This document shows, piece after piece, positions 42,344-51,705 of a stretch of 64,000 bases of DNA. Each line of letters starts with the position of its first letter. The stretch's first letter is position 1. The notes beneath the pieces were generated by a model. That model was given only the letters and a program-made list of their open reading frames with translations, was not told the DNA's origin and made no database searches. Made by a program: the position numbers and the translations under genes. Source of the stretch: Nitrospira moscoviensis (GTDB lineage Bacteria > Nitrospirota > Nitrospiria > Nitrospirales > Nitrospiraceae); contig NZ_CP011801.1 in NCBI RefSeq assembly GCF_001273775.1, forward strand, positions 1,838,001 to 1,902,000. The letters are read 5' to 3'.

Positions 42344-43654
42344 ATGAACGGCGCGGCGATAATTCTGGGCGCAGACCTTAAGGGCAAGCCGAAAGCCGAC
42401 GCGTGGGTCGTCGGGCTCGTCGCGGCGCTCTTCGCCGCCTGCGCGGACACGCCGCCGCCGCTGACCCTTCCCGACTTGTCCATCGGGGAGCCGGCATTCA
42501 TGACGACGATGCAGGCCTTCAGCGGCGCGCCGATCAGCGGCGACAACCGCGTCGACATTCTGTTGAACGGCCAGGAAACGTTTCCCGCTCTGCTGGAAGC
42601 GGTCCGCTCCGCGCAGAAGACGGTGACGTTCGAAACCTATATTTTCCGCGAAGGCGCCATCGCGGACGATCTCGTGGGCGCCTTCGTCGATCGCTGCCGG
42701 GCCGGCGTGCGGGTTTCGATCCTGTTGGATGCCCACGGCGCGGCCGACGTGCCGGCGCGCGATGTCCGCCGGCTCCGCGAGGCCGGCTGCGCGATCGTGC
42801 CGGATTTCCGGCCCTTACGGATTTGGGATTTCGAACGGAGCAACAACCGCAATCACCGGCGGATTCTGGTGGCGGACGGACGGGTGGGCATCACCGGCGG
42901 GTACGGCATCGACGACGCCTGGGACGGCGACGGCCGCACCAAAGGGCAATGGCGGGAAACCAACGTCCGGATCGAAGGTCCGGTCGTGCACGACCTGCAG
43001 GCGGCTTTTCTGGAGCACTGGCGGGAAGCGACGGGCGTCCTGCTGGGCGGCGCGGACTACTTCGCCTATCCGCCCGTGGAAGTCCGGGACCGGCCGGTCC
43101 GGGCGCAGGTCGTGCGCAGCTCACCGATGAAGGACGATTATGCGATCCACCGGATGTTCCTCCAAGCCATCCGGGCCGCACGGAAAACCGTCTACATCTC
43201 GACGCCCTATCTGTTTCCGGGAGACCAGCTGACCGCGGCGCTGCTGGAGGCCGTCCGGCGCGGCGTGGACGTGCGCATTCTGGTTCCCAGCGTGGTCCGA
43301 AGCTCAGGAGTGGAATTCATCACGCAGGCCTCGCAGCGGATCGGCTTTGCGCCGCTGCTGGAGGGCGGGGTCCTGCTGAACGAGTACGAGCCGGCGCTCC
43401 TGCACACGAAGACGATGGTCATCGACGGCCGATGGGCGACCGTCGGCAGCACGAACTTCGACAACCGTTCCATGGCGATGAACGACGAGCTGAACCTCTG
43501 TGTGTACGATGAGCGGATCGCACGGGAACTGGAAGAGGTCTTCCTGGACGACCTCCGGCATTCCAGACCCGTCACGCGCGATCGATTAGAAGAGCGCCCG
43601 CTGCTCGGCCGCCTGCTCGGCTGGCTCACCAGCCCGCTGCACGATTATTTCTAG
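42344..43654 (+). CDS. Phospholipase-D/cardiolipin-synthase-like lipoprotein or membrane protein
   Basis: About 436 residues with two PLD half-domains. The first motif reads NHRRILVADGRVGITGGYG, HxR instead of the usual HxK; the second is LHTKTMVIDGRWATVGSTNF, a canonical HxKxxxxD. A hydrophobic segment VVGLVAALFAAC with a possible lipobox lies near the N-terminus. Bacterial PLD-type synthases join two phosphatidylglycerols into cardiolipin at the inner membrane. ATG 42344 is preferred over 42308 because of weak signals at both; neither has a strong ribosome site. The Arg substitution may be tolerated in this subgroup. Confidence 0.85.
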   Translation: MNGAAIILGADLKGKPKADAWVVGLVAALFAACADTPPPLTLPDLSIGEPAFMTTMQAFSGAPISGDNRVDILLNGQETFPALLEAVRSAQKTVTFETYIFREGAIADDLVGAFVDRCRAGVRVSILLDAHGAADVPARDVRRLREAGCAIVPDFRPLRIWDFERSNNRNHRRILVADGRVGITGGYGIDDAWDGDGRTKGQWRETNVRIEGPVVHDLQAAFLEHWREATGVLLGGADYFAYPPVEVRDRPVRAQVVRSSPMKDDYAIHRMFLQAIRAARKTVYISTPYLFPGDQLTAALLEAVRRGVDVRILVPSVVRSSGVEFITQASQRIGFAPLLEGGVLLNEYEPALLHTKTMVIDGRWATVGSTNFDNRSMAMNDELNLCVYDERIARELEEVFLDDLRHSRPVTRDRLEERPLLGRLLGWLTSPLHDYF

Positions 43655-43766
43655 GACACTTCGGCGGTCTATGCATGTCGATCGTCATGAACGGAGTGTT
43701 CAGGGGTGCGGGGATCAGATGCGAATGATGGGGAAGGGGTAAGGACGATAAGCAGGAAACTGGACG

Positions 43767-43788
43767 GGGCGGGCGCAGCGGCCCGCCC
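43767..43788 (-). terminator. Hairpin downstream of Hsp20 gene
   Basis: GGGCGGGC and GCCCGCCC form an 8-bp GC-rich stem with a GCAGCG loop, 16 bases past the hsp20 stop on the minus strand. The U-tract is weak. Confidence 0.5.
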
Positions 43789-43803
43789 GGATCCGGTTCT
43801 GCT

Positions 43804-44274
43804 TCATTCGACCGAGACGACGATGCGGCGGGAGCGTTCTTTGGCCTCTTCGCTCCATGGAATGCGGATCATCAGCAAGCCGTGCTTGCAGGTGGCTTCC
43901 GCTCTGAGCGTATCGAGTCCTTCCGGCAGCGCGACGCTCCGATGGAACGCCGCATAGCGGCGGCCGGCGCCCTGGCCCCCGTTGTCCCGCCATTCGTGCT
44001 CCTGCTCGTAACTGATCTGCAGCACGCCGCTTCGGACTTGCACATCGAGCCGCTTCGGATCGAGGCCGGGCACTTCGGCGCGGATGATGACATGCTCGTC
44101 CGTCTCGGTCATGTCGAGGCCCTGACCCGCACGAGCGAAGCCGGTCTCAAAGGGCGACATCAGAAACCGATCGAACAACTGATTGATGTCGTCGCGCAAG
44201 GACATCACGTCCTGGGTTTCCACGGATTTCCGTTTCCACGGGATGATGTCTTTCAGTTTGGTCATCAATTCCAT
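43804..44274 (-). CDS. Hsp20/alpha-crystallin small heat-shock protein
   Basis: 156 residues. The alpha-crystallin domain runs from GLDMTETDEHVIIRAEVPGL through RLDVQVRSGVLQISYEQEHE to YAAFHRSVALPEGLDTLRAE and CKHGLLMIRIPW, the family's GxLxI/V-type end. Holds unfolding proteins in oligomers in the cytoplasm. No CIRCE or heat-shock sigma site is obvious upstream. ATG 44274 is preceded by GAAGGAGGATG. Two tiny membrane-protein genes lie directly upstream on the same strand and may be co-expressed. Confidence 0.93.
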   Translation of the reverse strand: MELMTKLKDIIPWKRKSVETQDVMSLRDDINQLFDRFLMSPFETGFARAGQGLDMTETDEHVIIRAEVPGLDPKRLDVQVRSGVLQISYEQEHEWRDNGGQGAGRRYAAFHRSVALPEGLDTLRAEATCKHGLLMIRIPWSEEAKERSRRIVVSVE

Positions 44275-44324
44275 CGCATCCTCCTTCTCGTTTCGTTCGA
44301 TGAAGAGCCTACCGCCCGGTAGCC

Positions 44325-44459
44325 TCAGGCCGCCTTCACATGCCGCTCGCCCAGGCCGCCGGAGGACCGCGGGCCGGCTTCGTCATCGGACCATGAGGCC
44401 CACACGGCCGCCGCCCACATGAACCACATCAATGCCGACAACAGTGTGATCGGAAGCAT
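44325..44459 (-). CDS. Tiny membrane protein, 44 aa
   Basis: ATG 44459 follows AAAGGAGGTGAGATCCG. The product MLPITLLSALMWFMWAAAVW continues ASWSDDEAGPRSSGG and a basic tail. One membrane helix then a polar tail. It lies 6 bases after the upstream 69-residue membrane ORF and before hsp20. Strong initiation signals make it a credible gene. Shape and length recall small subunits or assembly peptides of membrane complexes, but no family is recognised. Confidence 0.6.
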   Translation of the reverse strand: MLPITLLSALMWFMWAAAVWASWSDDEAGPRSSGGLGERHVKAA

Positions 44460-44465
44460 CGGATC

Positions 44466-44675
44466 TCACCTCCTTTCCATGGACCACTGCGCCGAGTCCG
44501 CAAAGACCGGCTGCCGGGCGCCATGGTCTGAAACGGTCCGGTGTCGCCGTGCGGCGGCCTGACGCTCCCGCCGCCAGGAAACGAAAGCGGCCACGGCGAA
44601 CGCCGCGACGACGCACGCCACCATGACGAGCGAAAAGACCTCCGTCCGCGGCAATTGGGCCCATAACTCGTTCAT
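44466..44675 (-). CDS. Small membrane protein, 69 aa
   Basis: From ATG 44675: MNELWAQLPRTEVFSLVMVA continues CVVAAFAVAAFVSWRRERQA. One hydrophobic helix of about 20 residues is followed by an Arg-rich stop-transfer region and a cytoplasmic tail. The C-terminal codons carry the ribosome site of the next tiny gene, so the pair is likely translated together. The upstream open frame to 44873 is not supported. The 281 bases upstream (44676-44956) show no gene. Confidence 0.5.
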   Translation of the reverse strand: MNELWAQLPRTEVFSLVMVACVVAAFAVAAFVSWRRERQAAARRHRTVSDHGARQPVFADSAQWSMERR

Positions 44676-44956
44676 AGATGATCGTTCCGCTTGCTGCCAC
44701 GCGACACGCCGCCGTTGCAGGCGACTCTTATCCCGCGCAGGGGAACGGGCAGAGCCGAGAAAGCGAGGACACCCGCGGACGACCGACAGCTGGTCCAGGT
44801 AGCAAGCCCTTCCAACGCTCCACCCGGTCTTGCGCCGGCAGGCAAACAATAATCTTCCCTCGACGAGAGTCAAGAGGACACCCGAGGGGGAGCAAGAGCA
44901 GCAGGAGACCTACGCCTCACTGCTGTGGGGCAAGACAGGGAAGAAACGACCTATCG

Positions 44957-45178
44957 TCAGGCGGACAGGGTGTGTGCGGCGGCGGAGCTGTGCGCCATGA
45001 GCTCTGCGTATTGCCCGCTGCACGAGGGGCACTCCGTGTGTGAGACCCAGACTTCCCCTGCCAACAGTCCATACTTGGCCCGGTAGTCTTTCAGCGGCAC
45101 CCATCGGGGAGCCGCCCCGCCGACGTCCTCATCGAGCACCTGCTCGCAGAAGCAACAGATCGGCACGACGACATACAT
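44957..45178 (-). CDS. Stand-alone CxxC/CPxC zinc-binding small protein
   Basis: 73 residues from ATG 45178 (GGAGGGC just upstream). The sequence MYVVVPICCFCEQVLDEDVG ... RWVPLKDYRAKYG ... WVSHTECPSCSGQY matches the small domain (IC.WC...D..G.W..L..Y......SH..CP.C) that usually ends sensor histidine kinases or response regulators. Four Cys plus His would bind zinc. Here it is a separate gene with no kinase attached. Function unknown. Confidence 0.7.
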   Translation of the reverse strand: MYVVVPICCFCEQVLDEDVGGAAPRWVPLKDYRAKYGLLAGEVWVSHTECPSCSGQYAELMAHSSAAAHTLSA

Positions 45179-45362
45179 GAGGCCCTCCACTGTTGATGTC
45201 AGGCGCGGAGTACCACGCCTATGCCCTCATCTTCAGGGGGCGGATTGTAGCGGACCTGCTGTCCGGCGCACCTAGGATTTCCCCTAGTAGCGGGCATGAC
45301 CTCTTGGCCAGGGGGTCTCCCGGTATAACGCCGGGGCCGAAGCGGCTATCGTGAAGACCACC

Positions 45363-45953
45363 ATGCTGGTACCCTTCGGCCATTCTGTCGATGTGTTGGC
45401 CGCCCATTGGTGGGCTGTGGCCGTGCGCGGCTTGGTCGGCATTCTGGTGGGGGTGGTGGCGTTCTTCCTGCCGATCCCCACGCTGATCGCCCTGGTCTAT
45501 CTATTCGGCGCCTATGCGCTGCTCGACGGTCTGTTCAATCTCGTGGCGGCCTGGCGCCGCACCGGGAGCCGGCGGCCCTGGTGGGCGCTGGTGCTGTCCG
45601 GTGTGGCCGGGATCGCCGCCGCCGCCGTCAGCTTTGTGTGGCCGGGTATTACCGCGCTCGCGCTCGTCTATGTCATCGCCGCCTGGGCCTTGATTACGGG
45701 AGGGTTGCAAATCGCCGCGGCGATCAAGCTCCGCAAGGAGATGGAGGGGGAGTGGCTGCTGGCCCTGACCGGCCTCGTGTCGATTCTGCTCGGCGGCTTG
45801 CTGGCGGTGTTTCCGGAGGCCGGCGCCATCGGGCTGGTGTGGTACATCGGGGCCTTTGCCTTCCTGTCCGGCGTCCTGATGGTGGCGTTGAGTATGCGGT
45901 TGCGAGCCCGCCATGAACACACGCGGTCGGCATCCACGCCGATGGCCGCCTGA
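45363..45953 (+). CDS. HdeD-like DUF308 membrane protein
   Basis: About 196 residues with six hydrophobic helices (AVAVRGLVGILVGVVAFFLP, LVYLFGAYALLDGLFNLVAA, WWALVLSGVAGIAAAAVSFV, LALVYVIAAWALITGGLQIA, LALTGLVSILLGGLLAVFPE, GLVWYIGAFAFLSGVLMVAL). This threefold helix-pair repeat is the HdeD/DUF308 architecture. In E. coli HdeD aids acid resistance at high density; role here unproven. Start at ATG 45363 (MLVPFGHSVD) or 45351 (GTG). Confidence 0.88.
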   Translation: MLVPFGHSVDVLAAHWWAVAVRGLVGILVGVVAFFLPIPTLIALVYLFGAYALLDGLFNLVAAWRRTGSRRPWWALVLSGVAGIAAAAVSFVWPGITALALVYVIAAWALITGGLQIAAAIKLRKEMEGEWLLALTGLVSILLGGLLAVFPEAGAIGLVWYIGAFAFLSGVLMVALSMRLRARHEHTRSASTPMAA

Positions 45954-46017
45954 CGCCGCGCCGGCCGTTCTTATTTTGCGCTGGATTTTGTCCTCCCGCT
46001 AGGCGTACAGCGTAGCG

Positions 46018-46497
46018 ATGGCAAAGCGGCTGAGCGCCGGCATTCTGCTCTATCGCCGTCGGAGCGACGCGCTGGAAGTGTTCCTCGTCCATCCCGGCGG
46101 CCCGTTCTGGGCGAAGAAAGACGACGGCGCCTGGTCGATTCCCAAAGGGGAGTACGCGGAAGGCGACGACCCACTAGCGGCGGCCAAGCGGGAGTTTCAG
46201 GAAGAGACCGGCTTTGCGCTTGACGGCACGTTCACGCCCCTCGCGCCGGTGAAACAACCGAGCGGCAAGATCGTCTCCGCATGGGCGGTGGAGGGCGACG
46301 TCGATCCCGCTTCCCTCACGAGCAATACGTTCGAGCTCGAATGGCCGCCCAAGTCGGGGCGGCGGCGGGAGTTTCCGGAGGTGGACCGCGCCGGATGGTT
46401 CGATCTACCCGCCGCGCGCCGAAAATTGCTTCCGGGCCAACGGCCGTTGCTCGATCAATTGGAAGAACGGATTCTCCGGCGCTGGGCGGATCGCTGA
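46018..46497 (+). CDS. NUDIX hydrolase
   Basis: 159 residues. The NUDIX box reads GEYAEGDDPLAAAKREFQEE followed by TG; the first conserved Glu is replaced by Asp, while the REFQEETG core is intact. N-terminal KRLSAGILLYRRRSDALEVF and the DGAWSIPKGEY segment resemble the small NUDIX group annotated as NTP pyrophosphohydrolases or MutT-like. Cleaves a nucleoside diphosphate linked to another moiety; substrate unknown. Confidence 0.9.
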   Translation: MAKRLSAGILLYRRRSDALEVFLVHPGGPFWAKKDDGAWSIPKGEYAEGDDPLAAAKREFQEETGFALDGTFTPLAPVKQPSGKIVSAWAVEGDVDPASLTSNTFELEWPPKSGRRREFPEVDRAGWFDLPAARRKLLPGQRPLLDQLEERILRRWADR

Positions 46498-46504
46498 CCG
46501 CTCG

Positions 46505-47380
46505 TCACACGCCGCTCAATCGATGGACGGTCTGCGTCAGTTCATCGAGCTTGGCGAGGACGTGGGCGCGCTGGGCCGGGGTGGCTATGTGATCCAAGGC
46601 GAGGATCAGGCGCGCGATGTGCCGTTTGAGCTGTGCGGCGGCTTCCAGAAACGTCGGGTCCTCCTCCGACTCCTGTTCGAGCAGCCAAGCGCGCAGGCGG
46701 GCTCCGGTGTCGCCGTCGGTGTTCGATTCCAGCAAGGCGATCAGCCGCTCGTTCCGCTGCCGCTGGCGGGCATGGAAGAGCGGCGCCGTATCGGGGAACG
46801 CCATGGCAAGCCGGGTGACGTCCTGCTCCTGCTGGCGGGTCAGCGGGCCGAGCCACTCCGTGGCGAGCGACAGAATCCGGTCGGTCCGTTTGGCGAGCCG
46901 CGCGTCGCTGCTGTCGCGCACCGACGGCTCCTGGGCGGCGAGCCGCGCCTCGAGGGTGCGCCGGACGCGCCCGATTTGCGACGCGTCCACCAGGCGGACG
47001 AATTCGGTCCCGTCCGGCACGAAGCGGGACAAGAGATCCGCGCGCAGCTGCTCGTACTGCGTGAAGGCCCACTCGAGGTCGTCGTCCATGAGGCCGCGCT
47101 GGACGCGCGCGCGGACCTGCGACAGAACTGTTTCGTAGCGGGGCAGCGCTTCACGACGGTGGCGATCCAAAATCCGATCGAGCCGCGCCGCGACAAAGGC
47201 TTTTTGGGGGCGCGTGAGGCCGACATAGCCGTCCAGCTGGCGCGCGATCAGCCAGTCGGCATGGTTGTACATCACGGTGGTGCCGAAGGTCGTCGCGCAG
47301 CCGGCGATGATGCAGGCCATGAGGCCGGCACAGAACACTGAGGCGGCTCGTCTGGTGGCGGGAAACATAACGGGAGACAT
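46505..47380 (-). CDS. DUF6279 family lipoprotein
   Basis: 291 residues. Lipoprotein signal: VFCAGLMACIIAGC (lipobox IAGC). The mature part starts TTVMYNHADWLIARQLDGYV, characteristic of DUF6279, followed by long helices (KAFVAARLDRILDRHRREAL, YEQLRADLLSRFVPDGTEFV, RQQEQDVTRLAMAFPDTAPL). Members are uncharacterised envelope lipoproteins. Stands alone, convergent with the NUDIX gene. No ribosome site stronger than GGGAG is visible near the start. Confidence 0.85.
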   Translation of the reverse strand: MSPVMFPATRRAASVFCAGLMACIIAGCATTFGTTVMYNHADWLIARQLDGYVGLTRPQKAFVAARLDRILDRHRREALPRYETVLSQVRARVQRGLMDDDLEWAFTQYEQLRADLLSRFVPDGTEFVRLVDASQIGRVRRTLEARLAAQEPSVRDSSDARLAKRTDRILSLATEWLGPLTRQQEQDVTRLAMAFPDTAPLFHARQRQRNERLIALLESNTDGDTGARLRAWLLEQESEEDPTFLEAAAQLKRHIARLILALDHIATPAQRAHVLAKLDELTQTVHRLSGV

Positions 47381-47552
47381 AAATGGGACGCCTTCCTGGA
47401 CCGGGAGACGCTACCATAGTGGACTCCGCTCCGCTACCAGGCAAGTTCCGTAAGGCCGTGGCAGGGCCGGGTGCGCCTGGACGGGAGCGCCGCCCTTGCA
47501 CTAATCTTGGGATAGTGCCCGTCCCTGGAGGCGGGTCGATCGGAGGTGGGCC

Positions 47553-47708
47553 ATGAAAAAATGCGCCGTCCCCTTGTGCACCTGTCAGATATCCGAAGGG
47601 AAGGAGTTCTGCAGCGATGAATGCCGGAACGGGCTGCCTTCCGGCCTCTGTCATTGCCCCCACCCGGACTGCCGGGGGCGTGCCAAGTCGAAATCTTCCC
47701 GAGCGTAA
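47553..47708 (+). CDS. Metallothionein-like cysteine-rich protein, 51 aa
   Basis: ATG 47553 follows GGAGGTGGGCC. The product has nine Cys and three His or so: KKCAVPLCTCQISEGKEFCS, DECRNG, LCHCPHPDC, then a basic tail. The order C-x4-C-x-C ... FC-x3-C ... C-x-C-x4-C matches bacterial metallothioneins (SmtA/BmtA class: CxxxxCxC, YCSxxC, CGCxxCxC). It would bind zinc, cadmium or copper thiolates in the cytoplasm. It is too short for common ORF cut-offs. The gene overlaps nothing and lies between the DUF6279 and CBS genes. Confidence 0.8.
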   Translation: MKKCAVPLCTCQISEGKEFCSDECRNGLPSGLCHCPHPDCRGRAKSKSSRA

Positions 47709-47772
47709 GTCGGCCACCGCGCAAGGGCATCACCGTCAGATCGACCGACATACCCGCCTCCTCTGTGCCGGC

Positions 47773-48222
47773 TCACCCGTTGGACGGCGTCGGGCTTCCT
47801 GGCGGCTTCGAAATCTCGCGTAACAGACTGAAGACCGGTTCCGCCTCGGGGACCCGCAGGGCGAGGTCTTTCTGCGCGATGATGCCGATGCAGACGCCCC
47901 GGTCGTCCACGATCGGCATCCGCCGCACCTGGGCCTCCTTCATCCGAGCGAGACAGAGCTCGATGTCGTCCTCGGCGTGGCAGGTGACCGGGTTCGGATG
48001 GAGAATCGAGAACAGGCGCACCGATTCCGGATGTTTGCCGGGCGCCACCACATCGAGGCACAGGTCCCGATCCGTCACGACGCCCACCAATCGGTGCGTG
48101 TCCGCATCGACGACCGGGACGATGCCCACGTCTTCTTCGGACATGATGAGGGCGGCCGCCTGCGCCGTCGCCTGAGGCGTGCAGGTGGAAGGATGCGGCG
48201 TCATGACCTGCTTGCACTTCAT
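47773..48222 (-). CDS. CBS-domain pair protein
   Basis: 149 residues with two CBS motifs: MTPHPSTCTPQATAQAAALI to VVTDRDLCLDVV, and NPVTCHAEDDIELCLARMKE to IAQKDLALRV. Tandem CBS pairs bind adenosyl ligands such as AMP or ATP and usually regulate a partner. As a stand-alone protein its partner is unknown. It diverges from prfC with 56 bases between starts, so the two share a short promoter region. Confidence 0.92.
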   Translation of the reverse strand: MKCKQVMTPHPSTCTPQATAQAAALIMSEEDVGIVPVVDADTHRLVGVVTDRDLCLDVVAPGKHPESVRLFSILHPNPVTCHAEDDIELCLARMKEAQVRRMPIVDDRGVCIGIIAQKDLALRVPEAEPVFSLLREISKPPGSPTPSNG

Positions 48223-48278
48223 GGGAAGCGGCTTCCGCTACAAGGTCGCGGTCCTCTATGGTATGCTGCGCGGCGATT

Positions 48279-49886
<1,608 letters not shown>

Positions 49887-49914
49887 CTCACCGGGGCGAG
49901 CGGCCCTGAGCCGA

Positions 49915-50142
49915 TCACGCCGGCGGCAAGAGCAAGTAAATGATGATCGCCAAGATCGGCGCGCCGACGTACAACGCTTTCCTGCCGAACGCATCCAACA
50001 AGCCATAGGCGAGGATGGCCCAGATGAGCGTGTAATAAATCGTGGCGATGCCGCGATAGCTGGACTCCACCGCTTCTTCCGCCCAGGCGAGACCGGGCCA
50101 CCACAGCAGCAGCCCCAGCATCAGGTGCAGCACGGCTTTCAT
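49915..50142 (-). CDS. Small membrane protein, paralogue of 17822-18046
   Basis: 75 residues from ATG 50142 behind AAGGAGG. Signal-like start MKAVLHLMLGLLLWWPGLAW, then SYRGIATIYYTLIWAILAYG, LLDAFGRKALYVGAPILAI and a final LLLPPA. More than half of the residues match the copy 32 kb away, including the SYRGIA and KALYVGAP blocks. The family appears restricted to this type of organism; function unknown. It follows prfC on the opposite strand. Confidence 0.82.
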   Translation of the reverse strand: MKAVLHLMLGLLLWWPGLAWAEEAVESSYRGIATIYYTLIWAILAYGLLDAFGRKALYVGAPILAIIIYLLLPPA

Positions 50143-50278
50143 GACTCCTCCTTGTGGATGGATGTGCTGTTCATCAAAAGAAAAAGAGTGTTCGCAATGG
50201 ATGTGCCTGGTTGGCCCGGCGGGGCCAGGGGTTCGCCTAGTACTCGCCCGGGGGCCGGTCCAGTAGAGTGCACCCGCC

Positions 50279-50470
50279 ATGCGCGACGAAGTGAAACAAT
50301 TCATGCGGCAGTGCGAACGGCTGATCAGTCTGGCGCTCCAGACCAGGGAGCTGTCCGAGGAAGAGTGCGAGGTGATTTCCTATTACGCCAAGGAGCTGCA
50401 CGAGAAAACTCATCCGTTCTGCTCCCAGGGAAATCCCGCGCACACCCGGCCCTCCGTCCCGTCGAATTGA
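50279..50470 (+). CDS. Small hypothetical protein, 63 aa
   Basis: MRDEVKQFMRQCERLISLAL continues with QTRELSEEECEVISYYAKEL: two amphipathic helices like a small soluble helical hairpin. No hydrophobic anchor. Charged, conserved-looking composition supports coding. The ribosome site is poor. It converges with the PepSY gene, separated by a strong hairpin. Function unknown. Confidence 0.6.
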   Translation: MRDEVKQFMRQCERLISLALQTRELSEEECEVISYYAKELHEKTHPFCSQGNPAHTRPSVPSN

Positions 50471-50480
50471 CCGGACGTCC

Positions 50481-50505
50481 CGGCCGCCCGGGGACCGGGC
50501 GGCCG
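50481..50505. terminator. Bidirectional terminator hairpin
   Basis: CGGCCGCCCG and CGGGCGGCCG form a 10-bp GC-only stem with a GGGAC loop between convergent genes ending at 50470 and 50519. Confidence 0.65.
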
Positions 50506-50518
50506 AGCGGCGATGGCG

Positions 50519-50836
50519 CTACTTCTTCTTGGCCTTGCCTTCTTCCTCGACGTCAATCACCGTGCCCGACATGGAATCCACGTGGACTTCCATGATCCTG
50601 TTGTCCGCCGTCGCGATCTCCACTTCCCAAACCGGCTTGTCGTGCTTCTTTTCCAGCTCGGCTTCGATCACCTTCCCCGGCACCTTTTCAGTGGCGGTCT
50701 TGATCGCTTGATCGATCGTGATCGTCGCGTTCTGCGACATCTGCAACTTTTCCTTGGTCTCGGATTTCGCCCAGGCCGTTCCACCGAACGCCACCGCCAA
50801 CCCGACCGCCAGCACCACCAGTCCTCGTCGTGTCAT
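50519..50836 (-). CDS. Secreted PepSY-domain protein
   Basis: 105 residues from ATG 50836 behind AGGAGGG. Sec signal: RGLVVLAVGLAVAFGGTAWA. PepSY domain: ITIDQAIKTATEKVPGKVIE, then KKHDKPVWEVEIATADNRIM and EVHVDSMSGTVIDVEEE. PepSY domains bind or inhibit proteases or partner proteins in the periplasm. The frame is open upstream to 51133 but not coding there. Role unknown. Confidence 0.92.
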   Translation of the reverse strand: MTRRGLVVLAVGLAVAFGGTAWAKSETKEKLQMSQNATITIDQAIKTATEKVPGKVIEAELEKKHDKPVWEVEIATADNRIMEVHVDSMSGTVIDVEEEGKAKKK

Positions 50837-51071
50837 TGCAACCCTCCTTGCTGAATGTGGGGGACGCGCCATCGTTCCGGTCGAACAGTCTCGCCAGAAT
50901 CGTGCCGGATCGTGCATGCGAGGCGGGCGCCGGAAAGAAAAAGTTGGGAGAGATTCAGCCTGGGTCGCGTACGGGCAGCCGCTTCGGAGAAGACAAGTTG
51001 CTCCGCGCGGCACAGCCTGTCCGGCGCAGGACGGGCTCGCGCCGGCGGGCCGGATGGTGCTACAAGGTCCT

Positions 51072-51347
51072 ATGGCCGTATCGGACACCGCGGTTCGGGA
51101 TCGACTGGCGCGGCAGCGGACCGAGCTCGCCAACGAGCGGACGTTGTTGGCCTACATCCGGACCGCGCTGGGGTTTTTCATTGTCGGCGTGCCGGCCGTC
51201 TGGTGGCTCGATCACCCGCATGTCCAAGGACTCGGCGTCGTGTCCTTGGCGGCCGGCGCGGCCTGTGCGGCGATCGGCGTCCGGCGGTTCCTGGCGATCA
51301 AGCGGGTCATCGCCCACGCAGCCGGCTTGGAAGAACGTCGCGAATGA
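51072..51347 (+). CDS. DUF202 (YidH-like) membrane protein
   Basis: 91 residues. DUF202 signature: RTELANERTLLAYIRTALGF, then FIVGVPAVWWLDHP and GVVSLAAGAACAAIGVRRFL, giving two to three membrane helices with a charged end. Uncharacterised inner-membrane family. ATG 51072 is preceded by AAGGTCC only, so start is moderately sure. Stands alone between PepSY and the convergent GIY-YIG gene. Confidence 0.88.
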   Translation: MAVSDTAVRDRLARQRTELANERTLLAYIRTALGFFIVGVPAVWWLDHPHVQGLGVVSLAAGAACAAIGVRRFLAIKRVIAHAAGLEERRE

Positions 51348-51405
51348 AGACGGGTGGGACCGCCCTCCGCTGTCGCGCGATTTCACGGGCCCGGCCGCGA
51401 CGGCG

Positions 51406-51705
51406 TCACGCGGACCCGATCAACGCCAGCTTGTCGGAGCGGCGCAACGCTTTGATCGCCGCTTCCCGCTTCAGCGCGGCGCTCCGCGTGCGGTGGCGTT
51501 CGCTGTACCGGAGCACGAAGGGACCTCGGCGCCTCGTATACTTGGCGCCCCGCCCCAGGCGGTGCGCGTCGAGCCGCCGCGCAAGATCGGTCGTGATGCC
51601 CGTGTAGAGGCTCGAGTCCGCGCACTCCACGACGTAGACGATCCATGCGCCGGTTCGGCGGGCGAGGCGCGGTCGTCTCCTCCTATTCGTCGGTGTGGAC
51701 GCCAT
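51406..51705 (-). CDS. GIY-YIG nuclease superfamily protein (UPF0213/YhbQ-like)
   Basis: 99 residues. The GIY-YIG core is WIVYVVECADSSLYTGITTD with LARRLDAHRLGRGAKYTRRR and the family's GPFVLRYSERHRTRSAALKR EAAIK segment (split here), containing the catalytic Arg and Glu. Members are small DNA nucleases or repair-associated proteins. Different subgroup from the T5orf172-type protein at 12221. It overlaps the HEAT-repeat gene end by 23 bases, so the two are likely co-transcribed. Confidence 0.9.
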   Translation of the reverse strand: MASTPTNRRRRPRLARRTGAWIVYVVECADSSLYTGITTDLARRLDAHRLGRGAKYTRRRGPFVLRYSERHRTRSAALKREAAIKALRRSDKLALIGSA

